In this document: positions 17,053-27,407 of the stretch, one piece after another
How the letters are laid out: each line of letters opens with the position of its first letter
How positions within the stretch are numbered: position 1 is the stretch's first letter
DNA from: Pseudomonadota bacterium
Lineage (GTDB): Bacteria; Pseudomonadota; Alphaproteobacteria; Rhizobiales; Xanthobacteraceae
DNA: 64,000 nucleotides
NCBI GenBank assembly: GCA_023451825.1
Contig: JAEXYA010000050.1
Coordinates: 134,829-198,828, forward strand
Direction: 5' to 3'
Notes under the pieces: model-generated
What the model was told of the DNA's origin: nothing
The model's database searches: none
Seen by the model: the letters and a program-made list of their open reading frames with translations, nothing else
Program-made: the position numbers and the translations under genes

Positions 17053-17562
17053 TCAGACCCGATTGAGCGCGACCGACACTTTCGGGCCGTTCTTGATGGT
17101 CTGATACACGACGCAATAGCGCTCGGTGAGCTTGAGCAGCAGATCGAGCTTGTCTTGCGGTGCATCCGTCTCGACATCGAAGCGCAGGCGGATTTCGGCG
17201 AAGCCGACCGGGGCCTCCTTGTCGACGCCGAGCGTGCCGCGAAAATCGAGATCGCCTTCGGCGACCACGTTGCCGGACTTCAGCGGAATCTCGACGGCGG
17301 TGGCGACGGATTTCAGCGTGACGCCGGCACAGGCGACGAGGGCTTCCAGCAGCATGTCGCCGGAGCAGAGTTCGAGGCCGGAGCCGCCGGTGGCTGGATG
17401 CAGGCCGGCGGCGGCGATCTGACGTCCGGTCTCGACCTTGCAGGCGATGCCGTCATGGTCGATGGAGCCTTTGGCCTTCAGCGTGATGAAGGCTGCTTGC
17501 GGATCGGTCTTGTAGCGTTCCTTGATCGGTGCCTGGGTGGCGCGGAGCGTGGCGGCGTCCAT
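17053..17562 (-). CDS. OsmC/Ohr-superfamily protein
   Basis: A 169-residue protein with the two redox cysteines of the OsmC fold, one in ALVACAGVTLKSV and the other in ERYCVVYQTI. These proteins reduce organic hydroperoxides through a Cys pair and a dithiol donor. Sequence and spacing are closer to the generic OsmC family than to Ohr. It is downstream of the sulfonate-type ABC genes on the same strand, so it may be cotranscribed, but a functional link is not evident. Confidence 0.85.
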   Translation of the reverse strand: MDAATLRATQAPIKERYKTDPQAAFITLKAKGSIDHDGIACKVETGRQIAAAGLHPATGGSGLELCSGDMLLEALVACAGVTLKSVATAVEIPLKSGNVVAEGDLDFRGTLGVDKEAPVGFAEIRLRFDVETDAPQDKLDLLLKLTERYCVVYQTIKNGPKVSVALNRV

Positions 17563-17618
17563 GATGGCTCTCCCTGAGTTTTGTTAGTTGCAGCTTGTAG
17601 GCGCGTGGCGCAGCGATG

Positions 17619-18398
17619 TCACCACCAGGCGCCGACGGCCTCGGCAGGTGCGTGATCCGGCACGTCTCGATCAAGTGAACGATCAAGAGCCGTCAGCACG
17701 CGTTTCTTCACCGCATCGAACAGCGGCGATGCGCGATCGCGCGGGCGCGCGAGACCGACATCGATCTCGGCGAACAGCCGCCCCGGTCGCGGGCGCATCA
17801 CCAGCACGCGGTCGGCCAGCACCACGGCCTCATCCACATCATGGGTGACGAGGATCAGCGTCGGCCGCGTATCGGCCCAGAGGTCGAGCAGATGATCCTG
17901 CAGATCGCGGCGGGTAAACGCATCGAGGGCGGAGAATGGCTCGTCGAGCAACAGCACCTCCGGCTGCGGCACCAGCGAGCGTGCGATGGCAACGCGTTGC
18001 GCCTGTCCGCCGGAGAGTTCGCGCGGCCAGGCTTTTGCCTTGTCGGACAGGCCGACGCGGGCCAGCGCCTGGGCTACCTTCTCGCGGCGTGTGGCAGCCG
18101 GCAGGTCGGCGAGACCGAAGCCGATATTGTCGGCGACATTCAGCCAGGGCAGCAGCCGCGGCTCCTGGAAGATGATGCCGATCTTCTCATGCGGTGCGGA
18201 GATGTCGATATCGTCGATGCGGATCGTGCCGGTCGATGCGCGGTCGAGACCGGCGACGGCACGCAGCAGCGTGGACTTGCCGCAGCCGGAGCCACCGATG
18301 ATGGCGATGATCTCGCCCTGCGGGATGCGCGCATTGAAGCGCTCCAGCGCATGGACACCGTTGGGATAGGTCTTGCCGACCGTGTCGAGCGTGAGCAT
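17619..18398 (-). CDS. ssuB: Nitrate/sulfonate/taurine-type ABC transporter ATPase
   Basis: A 259-residue ABC ATPase. Walker A is GGSGCGKSTLLRAV, the signature is LSGGQAQRVAIARSL, Walker B is VLLLDEPFSALD, and the H-loop is LVTHDVDEAV. It belongs to the SsuB/TauB/NrtD group. Its ATG overlaps the permease stop codon (18396-18400), so the two are coupled. Together with the binding protein at 19410 it forms an importer, most likely for aliphatic sulfonates or a similar oxyanion. The gene symbol is by family; no ssuD monooxygenase is in the window. Confidence 0.85.
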   Translation of the reverse strand: MLTLDTVGKTYPNGVHALERFNARIPQGEIIAIIGGSGCGKSTLLRAVAGLDRASTGTIRIDDIDISAPHEKIGIIFQEPRLLPWLNVADNIGFGLADLPAATRREKVAQALARVGLSDKAKAWPRELSGGQAQRVAIARSLVPQPEVLLLDEPFSALDAFTRRDLQDHLLDLWADTRPTLILVTHDVDEAVVLADRVLVMRPRPGRLFAEIDVGLARPRDRASPLFDAVKKRVLTALDRSLDRDVPDHAPAEAVGAWW

Positions 18399-19234
18399 CA
18401 GGCTTCTCCACCCGGACGGAACGCATCCTGCCAGCGCAGCAGTGGCGCGGTGAGGCGCTCGATCAGCCAGTCGGTGGTCTTGCCGAGCAGCGCGAAAATG
18501 GTGATGGCGGCGAGGATCTGCGCGGGCTTGCCGAGCTGCTGGCCGTCGATCAGGAGATAGCCGAGCCCTTCGGAGGCGCCCATGAATTCGGCGGCGACCA
18601 CGAACATCCAGCCGAGCCCGAGGCCGACACGCAGCGCCACAACATAGGCCGGCAGCACCGCGGGCAGCAGGATGCGGCGGATCATGGCGGGGCCGGAGAG
18701 GCGGAAGGTGCGACCGACCTCGACGATCTTGCGATCGACCGAAAGGATGGCGCCCATCACGCCGAGATAGACCGGGAAGAACACGCCGACCGCGATCAGC
18801 GCGACTTTGGACGTTTCAAAAATGCCGAGCCACAGGATGAACAGCGGCACCCAGGCGATGGAGGGAATGGCGCGCAGCGCCTGCACGGTGGGATCGAGCA
18901 GCCGACGCGCGATGCCCCAATAACCGGAGATGGCGCCGAGCAATGTGCCGGCGATGACGCCGAAGCCGAAACCGGCGGCGACGCGGATCAGTGTGGTGGT
19001 GACGTGTTTGGCGAGTTCGCCGCTTTGCGCGAGCTCGGTGATGGTGGCGATGACACGCGACGGCGGCGGCACGAGGCGGCCGTTGGACCAGCCGGCCCAG
19101 ACGGCGGCTTCCCAGGCGAGCGCGAGGGTGAGGGGGAGCACGATGCCGAGGAGCGGACGGGCGAGGCGCAAGCGCGGATTGGGCGCGCGTTGCTCGGTAT
19201 TTAAGGTAGCGGGTGTTTCCAGCGTCATGGTCAT
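18398..19234 (-). CDS. ssuC: Nitrate/sulfonate/taurine-type ABC transporter permease
   Basis: A 278-residue permease with about six helices and the BPD_transp_1 coupling loop (EVGRTFRLSGPAMIRRILLPAVLP contains the EAA-like segment). The frame runs further upstream through the 19283-19401 repeat, which makes the longer protein implausible; ATGs at 19234 and 19228 are the realistic starts, both with weak ribosome-binding sites. It moves the SsuA-delivered substrate across the inner membrane, powered by the overlapping ATPase gene. Confidence 0.85.
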   Translation of the reverse strand: MTMTLETPATLNTEQRAPNPRLRLARPLLGIVLPLTLALAWEAAVWAGWSNGRLVPPPSRVIATITELAQSGELAKHVTTTLIRVAAGFGFGVIAGTLLGAISGYWGIARRLLDPTVQALRAIPSIAWVPLFILWLGIFETSKVALIAVGVFFPVYLGVMGAILSVDRKIVEVGRTFRLSGPAMIRRILLPAVLPAYVVALRVGLGLGWMFVVAAEFMGASEGLGYLLIDGQQLGKPAQILAAITIFALLGKTTDWLIERLTAPLLRWQDAFRPGGEA

Positions 19235-19282
19235 GGGAGACTGCGTCTCTTTCGATAGTTGGGCTTCCAGACCTCTCAACCG

Positions 19283-19401
19283 GTCATCCCGGCGAATGCC
19301 GGGATCCATACACGCTGGAGAGACAGTGATGACGCCGTGGTTGAGGCCAGCGCTCAACCACGGCGTCGGAGGTTATGGATCCCGGCGTTCGCCGGGATGA
19401 C
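19283..19401. repeat. Palindromic repeat inside the ABC operon, family D
   Basis: Outer arms GTCATCCCGGCGAATGCCGG and its complement ending at 19401 enclose an inner hairpin (GACGCCGTGGTTGAG against CTCAACCACGGCGTC, 19331-19367). Positioned between the binding-protein gene and the permease gene. Confidence 0.9.
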
Positions 19402-19409
19402 GGCTGAGT

Positions 19410-20384
19410 TTAGCTCTTCGGCAATGGAATCTGGTCGTCGATCAGCGCATCCACCGTGGCCTTCACGTCTACCTTTGCATCGATCACCCCGGCCTGCTGC
19501 AACGCTAGGCCTGCAGCCAAAATCGACTCGCGCTGCGGTGCGCCGATGCGGCTGTGGGTGAGTTCGGTGCGCTCCTTGAGCTGCTTGTCGACCACAGCCT
19601 CGGGCAGTTTTGTCACGCCGATGAAAGCCTTCTTCAGCTCCGGATAATTCTCCAGCGAATATTTGCGCGCGTCTTCATAGACGGCGAGCACGCGGCGGGC
19701 GGCGTCCGGATAGTCCTTCAAAAATTGCTCGCGGACATTCAGGACGCCCCAGGTGTTCGCCTCGGGCTTGCGGAAGAACAGTTTTGCACCGTCCTCGACC
19801 TCGGCCTGCGCCATCATCGGATCGAGGCCGGCCCATGCGTCCACATCGCCGCGGATCAACGCGGCCTTGCCGTCGGCGTGCTGCAAGAGGACCGGCGTGA
19901 TGTCCTTGTCCGTCAGCTTGGCATCGAGCAAAGCGCGGACCAGAAAGATGTGAGGATCGGTGCCGCGGGTCACCGCGACGCGCTTGCCCTTGAGATCGGC
20001 GACCGATGTGATCTTCGAGTCCTTGCCCGTCACCAGTGCGGTCCATTCCGGCCGCGAATAGACATAGACCGATTTGATCGGATTGCCGTTGATCTTCGCC
20101 ACAAGCGCGGCGGAGCCAGCAGTGGAGCCGAAATCGATCGAGCCGGCATTGAGGAATTCGAGCGCCTTGTTGGAACCGGCCGACTGCACCCAGGTGATCT
20201 TGATGCCGTCCTTGGCGAATTCCTTCTCCAGCAGGCCGTTCTGCTTGAGGATGATCGAGACCGGATTATAGGTCGCCCAGTCGAGCCGGATCTCTTTGAG
20301 CGGATCGGCGGCAAAGGCAGTGGCCGGCAGCAGCGCCGCGCCAACGATCAGACCGGCGACAGCGCGCCGTGATAGGCTGAACAT
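19410..20384 (-). CDS. ssuA: Sulfonate/nitrate-type ABC substrate-binding protein
   Basis: A 324-residue periplasmic protein. The signal peptide (residues 1-25, ending AFAA) is followed by a NMT1/THI5-like or SsuA fold: VGS-type core with GSIDFGSTAGSAAL, LKGKRVAVTRGTDPH and the DAWAGLDPMMAQAE block. It would capture an aliphatic sulfonate or related anion and deliver it to the permease. Upstream neighbour on the other strand is glnD. The pairing with the permease is interrupted by a 119-base hairpin repeat, which may tune relative expression. Confidence 0.85.
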   Translation of the reverse strand: MFSLSRRAVAGLIVGAALLPATAFAADPLKEIRLDWATYNPVSIILKQNGLLEKEFAKDGIKITWVQSAGSNKALEFLNAGSIDFGSTAGSAALVAKINGNPIKSVYVYSRPEWTALVTGKDSKITSVADLKGKRVAVTRGTDPHIFLVRALLDAKLTDKDITPVLLQHADGKAALIRGDVDAWAGLDPMMAQAEVEDGAKLFFRKPEANTWGVLNVREQFLKDYPDAARRVLAVYEDARKYSLENYPELKKAFIGVTKLPEAVVDKQLKERTELTHSRIGAPQRESILAAGLALQQAGVIDAKVDVKATVDALIDDQIPLPKS

Positions 20385-20645
20385 TCGAATCTCCCCTGAA
20401 TTGATGTTCGTCCCTGCGCGCCAGCCACCTCCATCCAGCGTGCCGAAACCAACCGGACAGCACCGCGCTGCGATGCAAAAACTTCGTGTAATTTCAATTG
20501 CTTATGCGGTTTCGTCAACGAGAAGATATTGTGCGCCGATGCGCTCGCTTTGAGGATGTCGTTTCTCCGATTGCGCAAATGGCAGCATGAACTAACTGTT
20601 GGATCACAATCACCGTGACAGCGCGGGTGCTGTCCGATATCCGGG

Positions 20646-23459
20646 ATGCCTATGGACAGTGCTGTGCTGAAGACCGAGACGGCCCCCGAGATCGCATTCG
20701 ACACGGCGCGCATCGCCGCCGAGATCGACGCACTTGCTGCGGAGCATCGCGGCAAGAGCGACCTGTTTCGCGCTGCACTGGCGAAGCTGCTCAAGGCCGA
20801 ATTGATGACGGCACGCGAGGCAGCCGAGGCCGTGTTGCTCAGGGATCGCCATGGCCGGCGCTGCGCCGAGCGGCTCTGCGATGTGCAGGACGACATCATC
20901 CGCCTGCTGTTCAATGCGGCGATCAAGCATCTCTATCACGCGCCGTTGCCGTCGAGCGGCGAGCGGATGTCGGTGGTCTCCACCGGCGGCTATGGCCGCG
21001 GGCTGATGGCGCCGGAGTCGGACATCGATCTGCTGTTCGTGCTGCCTTACAAGCAGACCGCCTGGGGCGAACAGGTCGCCGAAGTCATTCTCTATTGCCT
21101 GTGGGACATGGGACTGAAGGTCGGCCACGCCACCCGTTCGGTGGACGAGTCGATCCGCCAGGCGCGGGGCGACATGACCATTCGCACTGCGATCCTCGAG
21201 ACGCGTTTCCTCGCGGGCGACAAAGAGCTCTACGAAGAACTGGTCAAGCGATTCGATGAAGAGGTGGTGCAGGGCACTGCGGCTGAATTCGTGGCAGCGA
21301 AGCTGGCCGAGCGCGAGGAGCGCCATCGCCGCGGCGGCCAGTCGCGCTATCTGGTCGAACCGAACGTCAAGGACGGCAAGGGCGGGCTGCGCGACCTGCA
21401 CACCGTGTTCTGGATCGCGAAATATGTTTATCGCGTGCGCGACAGCAAGGAGCTGGTGGCGCGCGGCGTGTTCGATGCGCAGGAATACCGCACCTTCAAG
21501 CGCTGCGAGGATTTTCTCTGGTCGGTCCGCTGCAACATCCACTTCCTGACCAAGCGGCCGGAAGAGCGGCTGTCCTTCGACCTGCAGCGCGAGATCGCGG
21601 TGCGGCTCGGCTATACCTCGCACCCCGGCATGCAGGACGTCGAACGCTTCATGAAGCACTACTTCCTGATCGCTAAGGAAGTCGGCGACCTCACCGCGAT
21701 CCTGTGCGCCAAGCTCGAAGACCAGCAGGCGAAGCCCGCGCCGGCGCTGACGCGCATGATGGCCAAGCTGATGCCGGAGACCAAGCGTCGCCGCGTGCCG
21801 GGTAGCGACTCATTCATCATCGACAACAATCGTATCAATCTCGCGGCGCCCGATGTCTTCAAGGAAGACCCGGTCAACCTGCTGCGATTCTTCCGCCTGG
21901 CGCAGAAGAACAATCTCGCCTTCCATCCGGATGCGATGCGCGCAGCGACGCGCTCGCTGCGGCTGATCACGCCGGCGGTGCGCGAGGATTCTGAAGCCAA
22001 CAAGATTTTTATGGAGATCCTGACCTCGGACAATGCCGAGATCGTGCTGCGGCGAATGAACGAGACCGGTGTGCTCGGCCACTTCATCCGCGCCTTCGGC
22101 CGTATCGTCTCAATGATGCAATTCAACATGTATCACCACTATACGGTGGATGAACATCTGATCCGCTGCATCGGCATCCTTCAGGAGATCGAGCGCGGCG
22201 GCAATGACGAGTTCACGCTGGCCACCGACTTGATGCGCAAGATTCGTCCGGAGCATCGCGCGGTGATCTATGTCACCGTGCTGCTGCACGACATTGCCAA
22301 GGGGCGGCCGGAGGATCACTCGATCGCCGGCGCCAAGGTGGCGCGGCGGCTGTGTCCGCGGCTCGGCTTCAATGCCGGCGACACTGATCTCGTGGCGTGG
22401 CTGATCGAGGAGCATCTGACCATGTCCACGGTGGCGCAGTCGCGCGATCTGTCGGACACCAAGACCATCGAGAATTTTGCCGCCGTCGTGCAATCGGTCG
22501 AGCAGATGAAGCTGCTGACGATCCTGACCACGGCGGATATCCGCGGCGTCGGTCCGGGCGTGTGGAACGGCTGGAAGGCGCAGCTCTTGCGCACGCTGTA
22601 TTACGAGACCGAGCCGGTGCTCACCGGTGGCTTCTCGGAAGTGAATCGCGCCCAGCGCATCGCCGCAGCACAAGCGGAATTCCGTCGCGCCTTCACCGAA
22701 TGGCCGGAGGCGCAGCTCAACGCTTACATCTCGCGGCATTATCCGGCGTACTGGCTGAAGGTCGATCTCGAGCGCAAGATTCGCCATGCGCGCTTCCTGC
22801 AGGCGAGCGAGCAGGCCGGCCACAAGCTGGCGATCAATGTCGGCTTCGACGAAGCGCGCGCTGTCACCGAACTGACGATCCTTGCGGTCGATCATCCCTG
22901 GCTGCTGTCGATCATCGCCGGTGCCTGCGCAGCAGCGGGTGCGAATATCGTTGACGCGCAGATCTATACGACGACGGACGGGCGCGCGCTCGATACGATC
23001 GCGATCTCGCGCGAATACGATCGCGATGATGACGAAGGCCGCCGCGCCACGCGGATCGGCGACATGATCGAGGACGTGCTGGAAGGCAAGGTGCGGCTGC
23101 CGGAAACGGTGGCGAAGCGCGCGTCGTCCAGCTCGTCGAAGAAAGCGGCGCTGAAGGCGTTCACCGTGGAGCCCGAGGTGATCGTCAATAATCAGTGGTC
23201 GGATCGCTATACGGTGATCGAGGTCTCGGGTCTCGACCGTCCGGGCCTGTTGTATCAGCTCACCACGGCGATCTCGAAACTGAATCTCAACATCGCCTCG
23301 GCGCATGTGGCGACGTTTGGCGAGCGTGCGCGCGACGTGTTCTATGTCACCGACCTGCTGGGCGCACAGATCACCGCGCCGACGCGTCAGGCGGCGATCA
23401 AGCGGGCGCTGATCCATCTGCTGGCGAACAGCGAAGCGGCGGAGAAGCCGGCAGCTTAG
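20646..23459 (+). CDS. glnD: Bifunctional PII uridylyltransferase / uridylyl-removing enzyme
   Basis: A 937-residue nitrogen sensor. It has an N-terminal nucleotidyltransferase domain (GGYGRGLMAPESDIDLLFV, about residues 115-135), an HD hydrolase domain (VLLHDIAKGRPEDHS, near residue 550) and two C-terminal ACT domains (near residues 745 and 860). It uridylylates PII proteins under nitrogen limitation and removes UMP when glutamine is high. The Met at 20652 has a better-spaced GGGA and may be the true start. The stop codon is followed at once by a repeat. Confidence 0.97.
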   Translation: MPMDSAVLKTETAPEIAFDTARIAAEIDALAAEHRGKSDLFRAALAKLLKAELMTAREAAEAVLLRDRHGRRCAERLCDVQDDIIRLLFNAAIKHLYHAPLPSSGERMSVVSTGGYGRGLMAPESDIDLLFVLPYKQTAWGEQVAEVILYCLWDMGLKVGHATRSVDESIRQARGDMTIRTAILETRFLAGDKELYEELVKRFDEEVVQGTAAEFVAAKLAEREERHRRGGQSRYLVEPNVKDGKGGLRDLHTVFWIAKYVYRVRDSKELVARGVFDAQEYRTFKRCEDFLWSVRCNIHFLTKRPEERLSFDLQREIAVRLGYTSHPGMQDVERFMKHYFLIAKEVGDLTAILCAKLEDQQAKPAPALTRMMAKLMPETKRRRVPGSDSFIIDNNRINLAAPDVFKEDPVNLLRFFRLAQKNNLAFHPDAMRAATRSLRLITPAVREDSEANKIFMEILTSDNAEIVLRRMNETGVLGHFIRAFGRIVSMMQFNMYHHYTVDEHLIRCIGILQEIERGGNDEFTLATDLMRKIRPEHRAVIYVTVLLHDIAKGRPEDHSIAGAKVARRLCPRLGFNAGDTDLVAWLIEEHLTMSTVAQSRDLSDTKTIENFAAVVQSVEQMKLLTILTTADIRGVGPGVWNGWKAQLLRTLYYETEPVLTGGFSEVNRAQRIAAAQAEFRRAFTEWPEAQLNAYISRHYPAYWLKVDLERKIRHARFLQASEQAGHKLAINVGFDEARAVTELTILAVDHPWLLSIIAGACAAAGANIVDAQIYTTTDGRALDTIAISREYDRDDDEGRRATRIGDMIEDVLEGKVRLPETVAKRASSSSSKKAALKAFTVEPEVIVNNQWSDRYTVIEVSGLDRPGLLYQLTTAISKLNLNIASAHVATFGERARDVFYVTDLLGAQITAPTRQAAIKRALIHLLANSEAAEKPAA

Positions 23460-23463
23460 CGCC

Positions 23464-23581
23464 GTCCCTCATCCTGAGGAGCGCGCTCTTGCGCGCGTCT
23501 CGAAGGATGGCCGCGAACTCGGAGCCCAGCCATCTCATGGTTCGAGACGGCGCCAAGTGGCGCCTCCTCACCATGAGGGAC
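23464..23581. repeat. Palindromic repeat after glnD, family E
   Basis: GTCCCTCAT ... CGTCTCGAAGGATGG is mirrored by CCATCTCATGGTTCGAGACG ... ATGAGGGAC. Small inner hairpins (GCGCGCTCTTGCGCGC, GGCGCCAAGTGGCGCC) lie in each arm. Single copy here, between convergent glnD and ogt. Confidence 0.85.
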
Positions 23582-23587
23582 CGAGTG

Positions 23588-24109
23588 TTAGTCGAGCTCA
23601 ACACCCTCATGCCTTAGCAGCCAGCGTTTGCGTTCGATGCCGCCGCCATAGCCGGTGAGCGCGCCATTGGCGCCGATCAGGCGATGGCAGGGGACGACGA
23701 CACTCAACGGATTCGATCCATTCGCATGGCCGACGGCGCGCATCGCGGCTGGCGTGCCGAGCTGCGCGGCAAGCGTTCCATAGCTGAGCGTCGTACCCAC
23801 AGGGATCTTGCGCAGCGCGGTCCACACATTGCTTTGAAATGGCGTGCCGGGGATGTGGCAGGGGATCGTATCGAGCTGATCCAGATCGCCGCCAAAATAG
23901 CGGGTGAGCGCCTGACGAATCGATTTCGGTGCTGGCGCGTTCACAAGCGGTGCAGCGCCGAGATAGCGGCGCAGTGAGGTGTTCAGGCGCTCCTCGTAGT
24001 CCGTCCAATCCAGCGCACAGAGTAAGCCATCGGCATTCGTCACCAGCAACGCGGTGCCGATCGGCGTGTCCAGTCTGTCGAGATGGAGCGGTGTCTTGGG
24101 TTTGGCCAT
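23588..24109 (-). CDS. ogt: Methylated-DNA-[protein]-cysteine S-methyltransferase
   Basis: A 173-residue suicide DNA-repair protein. The methyl-acceptor Cys is in VVVPCHRLIG. The DNA-binding helix region (GTTLSYGTLAAQLG, AMRAVGHANGSNPL) precedes it. It reverses O6-alkylguanine. The frame is open to 24154; the ATG at 24109 gives the family-sized protein. A hairpin at 24133-24164 lies just upstream of this start and terminates transcription coming from phaR. Confidence 0.92.
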   Translation of the reverse strand: MAKPKTPLHLDRLDTPIGTALLVTNADGLLCALDWTDYEERLNTSLRRYLGAAPLVNAPAPKSIRQALTRYFGGDLDQLDTIPCHIPGTPFQSNVWTALRKIPVGTTLSYGTLAAQLGTPAAMRAVGHANGSNPLSVVVPCHRLIGANGALTGYGGGIERKRWLLRHEGVELD

Positions 24110-24132
24110 GGCGGATCGGCTCGTCACATGAA

Positions 24133-24164
24133 AACGCCGACCGTAATGTGCCACGGTCGGCGTT
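24133..24164 (-). terminator. Hairpin terminator downstream of phaR
   Basis: Arms AACGCCGACCG (24133-24143) and CGGTCGGCGTT (24154-24164). On the minus strand the stem is followed by TTTTC, fitting an intrinsic terminator for transcripts from phaR reading toward ogt. Confidence 0.75.
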
Positions 24165-24201
24165 GCATTCCGATTTCCGAATTGTTTCGCTCACTTTCGG
24201 C

Positions 24202-24281
24202 CGTCATTGCGAGGAGCGAAGCGACGAAGCAATCCAGTTTTTGGCCGAAGTCTGGATTGCTTCGCTGCGCTCGCAATGACG
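24202..24281. repeat. Palindromic intergenic repeat, family C copy 2
   Basis: Nearly identical arms to the copy at 11928-12011: CGTCATTGCGAGGAGCGAAG ... AATCCAG and its complement ending CTCGCAATGACG; only the loop differs. Sits right after the phaR stop codon. Confidence 0.9.
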
Positions 24282-24291
24282 AGAAACGGAG

Positions 24292-24885
24292 TTACTCGCT
24301 CTTCGGCTCGTGCGACATGCGCTCGAGGCGGTCTTGCATTTCCTTCATCTGGCGACGCAGGTCGTCCATTGAATCGCCACCGGCTGCGGGCTCAGGTGCC
24401 TTTTCCGGCTCGGGCGCAGCACCGGGGCGCGGCGGCACGAAGGGCTTGAACATGGAGAAGGTCTGCTGAAACAGCTCCATGTTGCGGCGGACGGTCTCTT
24501 CCAGCGGCGCGAACGGCGTCATGCCGAACGTATTGGTCATCTGCTTGCGGAATTTTTCCTGATCGCGCGTCAGCGAATCAATCGACTGTTCGAGATATTT
24601 CGGCACCACCATCTGCATGCTGTCGCCATAGAAGCGGATCAGCTGGCGCAGGAAGGTGGTCGGCAGCAGGTTCTGGCCGGCCTTGTTTTCCTGTTCAAAA
24701 ATGATCTGCGCGAGGACCTGGCGGGTGATGTCGTCGCCGGTCTTGGCGTCGTAGACGAGGAAATCCTCGCCGTCCTTCACCATGGAAGCGAGGTCTTCCA
24801 GCGTCACATACGTACTCGTCCCGGTATTATAGAGCCGGCGGTTCGCGTATTTTTTGATGGTGGTGGGTTGATCTGATTTCGCCAT
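24292..24885 (-). CDS. phaR: Polyhydroxyalkanoate synthesis repressor
   Basis: A 197-residue PhaR. The N-terminal PHB_acc_N domain (IKKYANRRLYNTGTSTYVTLEDL) binds DNA. Two PHB_acc repeats follow (about residues 60-150; QIIFEQENK, LRQLIRFYG). A Pro/Glu-rich linker and a C-terminal amphipathic helix (MDDLRRQMKEMQDRLERM) complete it. PhaR senses PHA granules and represses phasin and its own synthesis. It is divergent from phaA and in the usual neighbourhood of phaAB. Confidence 0.94.
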   Translation of the reverse strand: MAKSDQPTTIKKYANRRLYNTGTSTYVTLEDLASMVKDGEDFLVYDAKTGDDITRQVLAQIIFEQENKAGQNLLPTTFLRQLIRFYGDSMQMVVPKYLEQSIDSLTRDQEKFRKQMTNTFGMTPFAPLEETVRRNMELFQQTFSMFKPFVPPRPGAAPEPEKAPEPAAGGDSMDDLRRQMKEMQDRLERMSHEPKSE

Positions 24886-25217
24886 GGCTCACTTACCTAC
24901 CGGGGACGGGAAACCTTTCGGCAGTGCGCCAGAAAGGCCAATCGGATTGGGTGGTCGAACAACGCAATGCAATAAAGTAAGCACTTTCAAATGGCCTCGG
25001 CTACCGTTTTGTGCGTCACGGTTAAAATCGCGGCATGATTGTGCTATGCAATGCGACATTGGTGCCAATTTTGTTGCGCTGCGGCCGAAAATGACCGCAG
25101 GTTCAATTGACACATCGATACGAGTTTTAAGAGGATGCGCGCCATGCGGCACCAGCCGTGATGGCGTGGTCAAAGTCGAACAGGCCCACTTTCAAAACAA
25201 CAAAACAGGAGATGTCC
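24886..25217. promoter_or_regulatory. Divergent phaR/phaA intergenic region
   Basis: 332 bases without a gene. A GCAATGC heptamer occurs twice (24964-24970 and 25048-25054), and an inverted pair ATTGG/CCAAT occupies 25058-25069. These TGC/GCA-rich elements are candidates for PhaR binding, since PhaR of other species binds TGC-rich sites. Promoter boxes were not identifiable with confidence. Confidence 0.4.
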
Positions 25218-26396
<1,179 letters not shown>

Positions 26397-26475
26397 TCAG
26401 GCAGCACGCGCCGAAAACTTCAGCGCGCGATTGCACTGCACACAGCGATTGACGTTGCATCGTCGATCAAATCAA

Positions 26476-26506
26476 AACGCCCGGTGCATTGCACCGGGCG
26501 TTTTTT
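26476..26506 (+). terminator. Intrinsic terminator between phaA and phaB
   Basis: Perfect 12-bp stem AACGCCCGGTGC (26476-26487) and GCACCGGGCGTT (26491-26502), three-base loop, then a T run. Clear Rho-independent terminator. Confidence 0.9.
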
Positions 26507-26575
26507 CTTGATGTTCATCTTAGCGCCAGCTTAACTCGCTACTATAATTTCAGAATTGATTTTCGGGAGGACAGC

Positions 26576-27301
26576 ATGGCGCGCGTAGCAGTAGTGACCG
26601 GTGGAACACGAGGTATTGGCGCGGCCATCAGCAAGGCGTTGAAGGATGCGGGTTACAAGGTCGCCGCGACTTATGCCGGCAACGACGCTGCCGCCGAGAA
26701 ATTCAAGAGCGAGACCGGGATCCCTGTCTACAAATGGGACGTGTCGTCGTTCGAAGCCTGCGCCGACGGGATCAAGAAGGTCGAGGCCGAGCTCGGTCCG
26801 GTGGATGTGCTGGTCAACAACGCCGGCATCACCAAGGACGGCGCGTTCCACAAGATGACGCCGGAGTCCTGGCATGCGGTGGTGAACACCAATCTCGGCT
26901 CGCTGTTCAACATGACCAAGCCCGTGATCGACGGCATGCGCTCGCGCAAATTCGGCCGCGTCATCAACATTTCATCGATCAACGGCCAGAAGGGCCAGTT
27001 CGGTCAGGTCAATTATTCCGCCGCCAAGGCCGGCGATATCGGCTTCACCAAGGCGCTGGCGCTTGAGAATGCCAAGCTCGGCATCACCGTGAATGTGATC
27101 TGCCCCGGCTATATCAACACCGAGATGGTGCAGGCGGTGCCGAAGGACGTGCTGGAGAAGAGCATCCTGCCGCTGATCCCCGTTGGCCGTCTCGGCGAGC
27201 CCGAGGAAATCGCGCGCGCCGTGCTGTTCCTGGCTGCGGACGAGGCCGGTTTCGTCACCGGCTCGACGCTGACGATCAATGGCGGGCAGTATCACGCGTA
27301 A
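26576..27301 (+). CDS. phaB: Acetoacetyl-CoA reductase
   Basis: A 241-residue short-chain dehydrogenase that reduces acetoacetyl-CoA to (R)-3-hydroxybutyryl-CoA with NADPH. The cofactor motif is GGTRGIGAAI, with the catalytic Ser in INISSINGQ and Tyr/Lys in NYSAAKAG. Length and the NQKGQFGQ-like segment match PhaB rather than FabG. GGGAGG is six bases before the ATG. A PHA synthase gene is not in the window. Confidence 0.94.
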   Translation: MARVAVVTGGTRGIGAAISKALKDAGYKVAATYAGNDAAAEKFKSETGIPVYKWDVSSFEACADGIKKVEAELGPVDVLVNNAGITKDGAFHKMTPESWHAVVNTNLGSLFNMTKPVIDGMRSRKFGRVINISSINGQKGQFGQVNYSAAKAGDIGFTKALALENAKLGITVNVICPGYINTEMVQAVPKDVLEKSILPLIPVGRLGEPEEIARAVLFLAADEAGFVTGSTLTINGGQYHA

Positions 27302-27305
27302 TTTC

Positions 27306-27398
27306 CTGTAGGGTGGGCAAAGGCGCTTCTTGCGCCGTGCCCACCTTCAAGTGCCGTGCGCGGGATGGTGGGCACGCTTCGCTTTGCCCACCCTACAG
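27306..27398. repeat. Palindromic intergenic repeat, family F copy 1
   Basis: CTGTAGGGTGGGCAAAGGCGC ... against GCGCTTTGCCCACCCTACAG-like sequence ending at 27398. Same family at 61075-61167, and the left arm of another at 63971. Confidence 0.9.
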
Positions 27399-27407
27399 GT
27401 CCGACAT

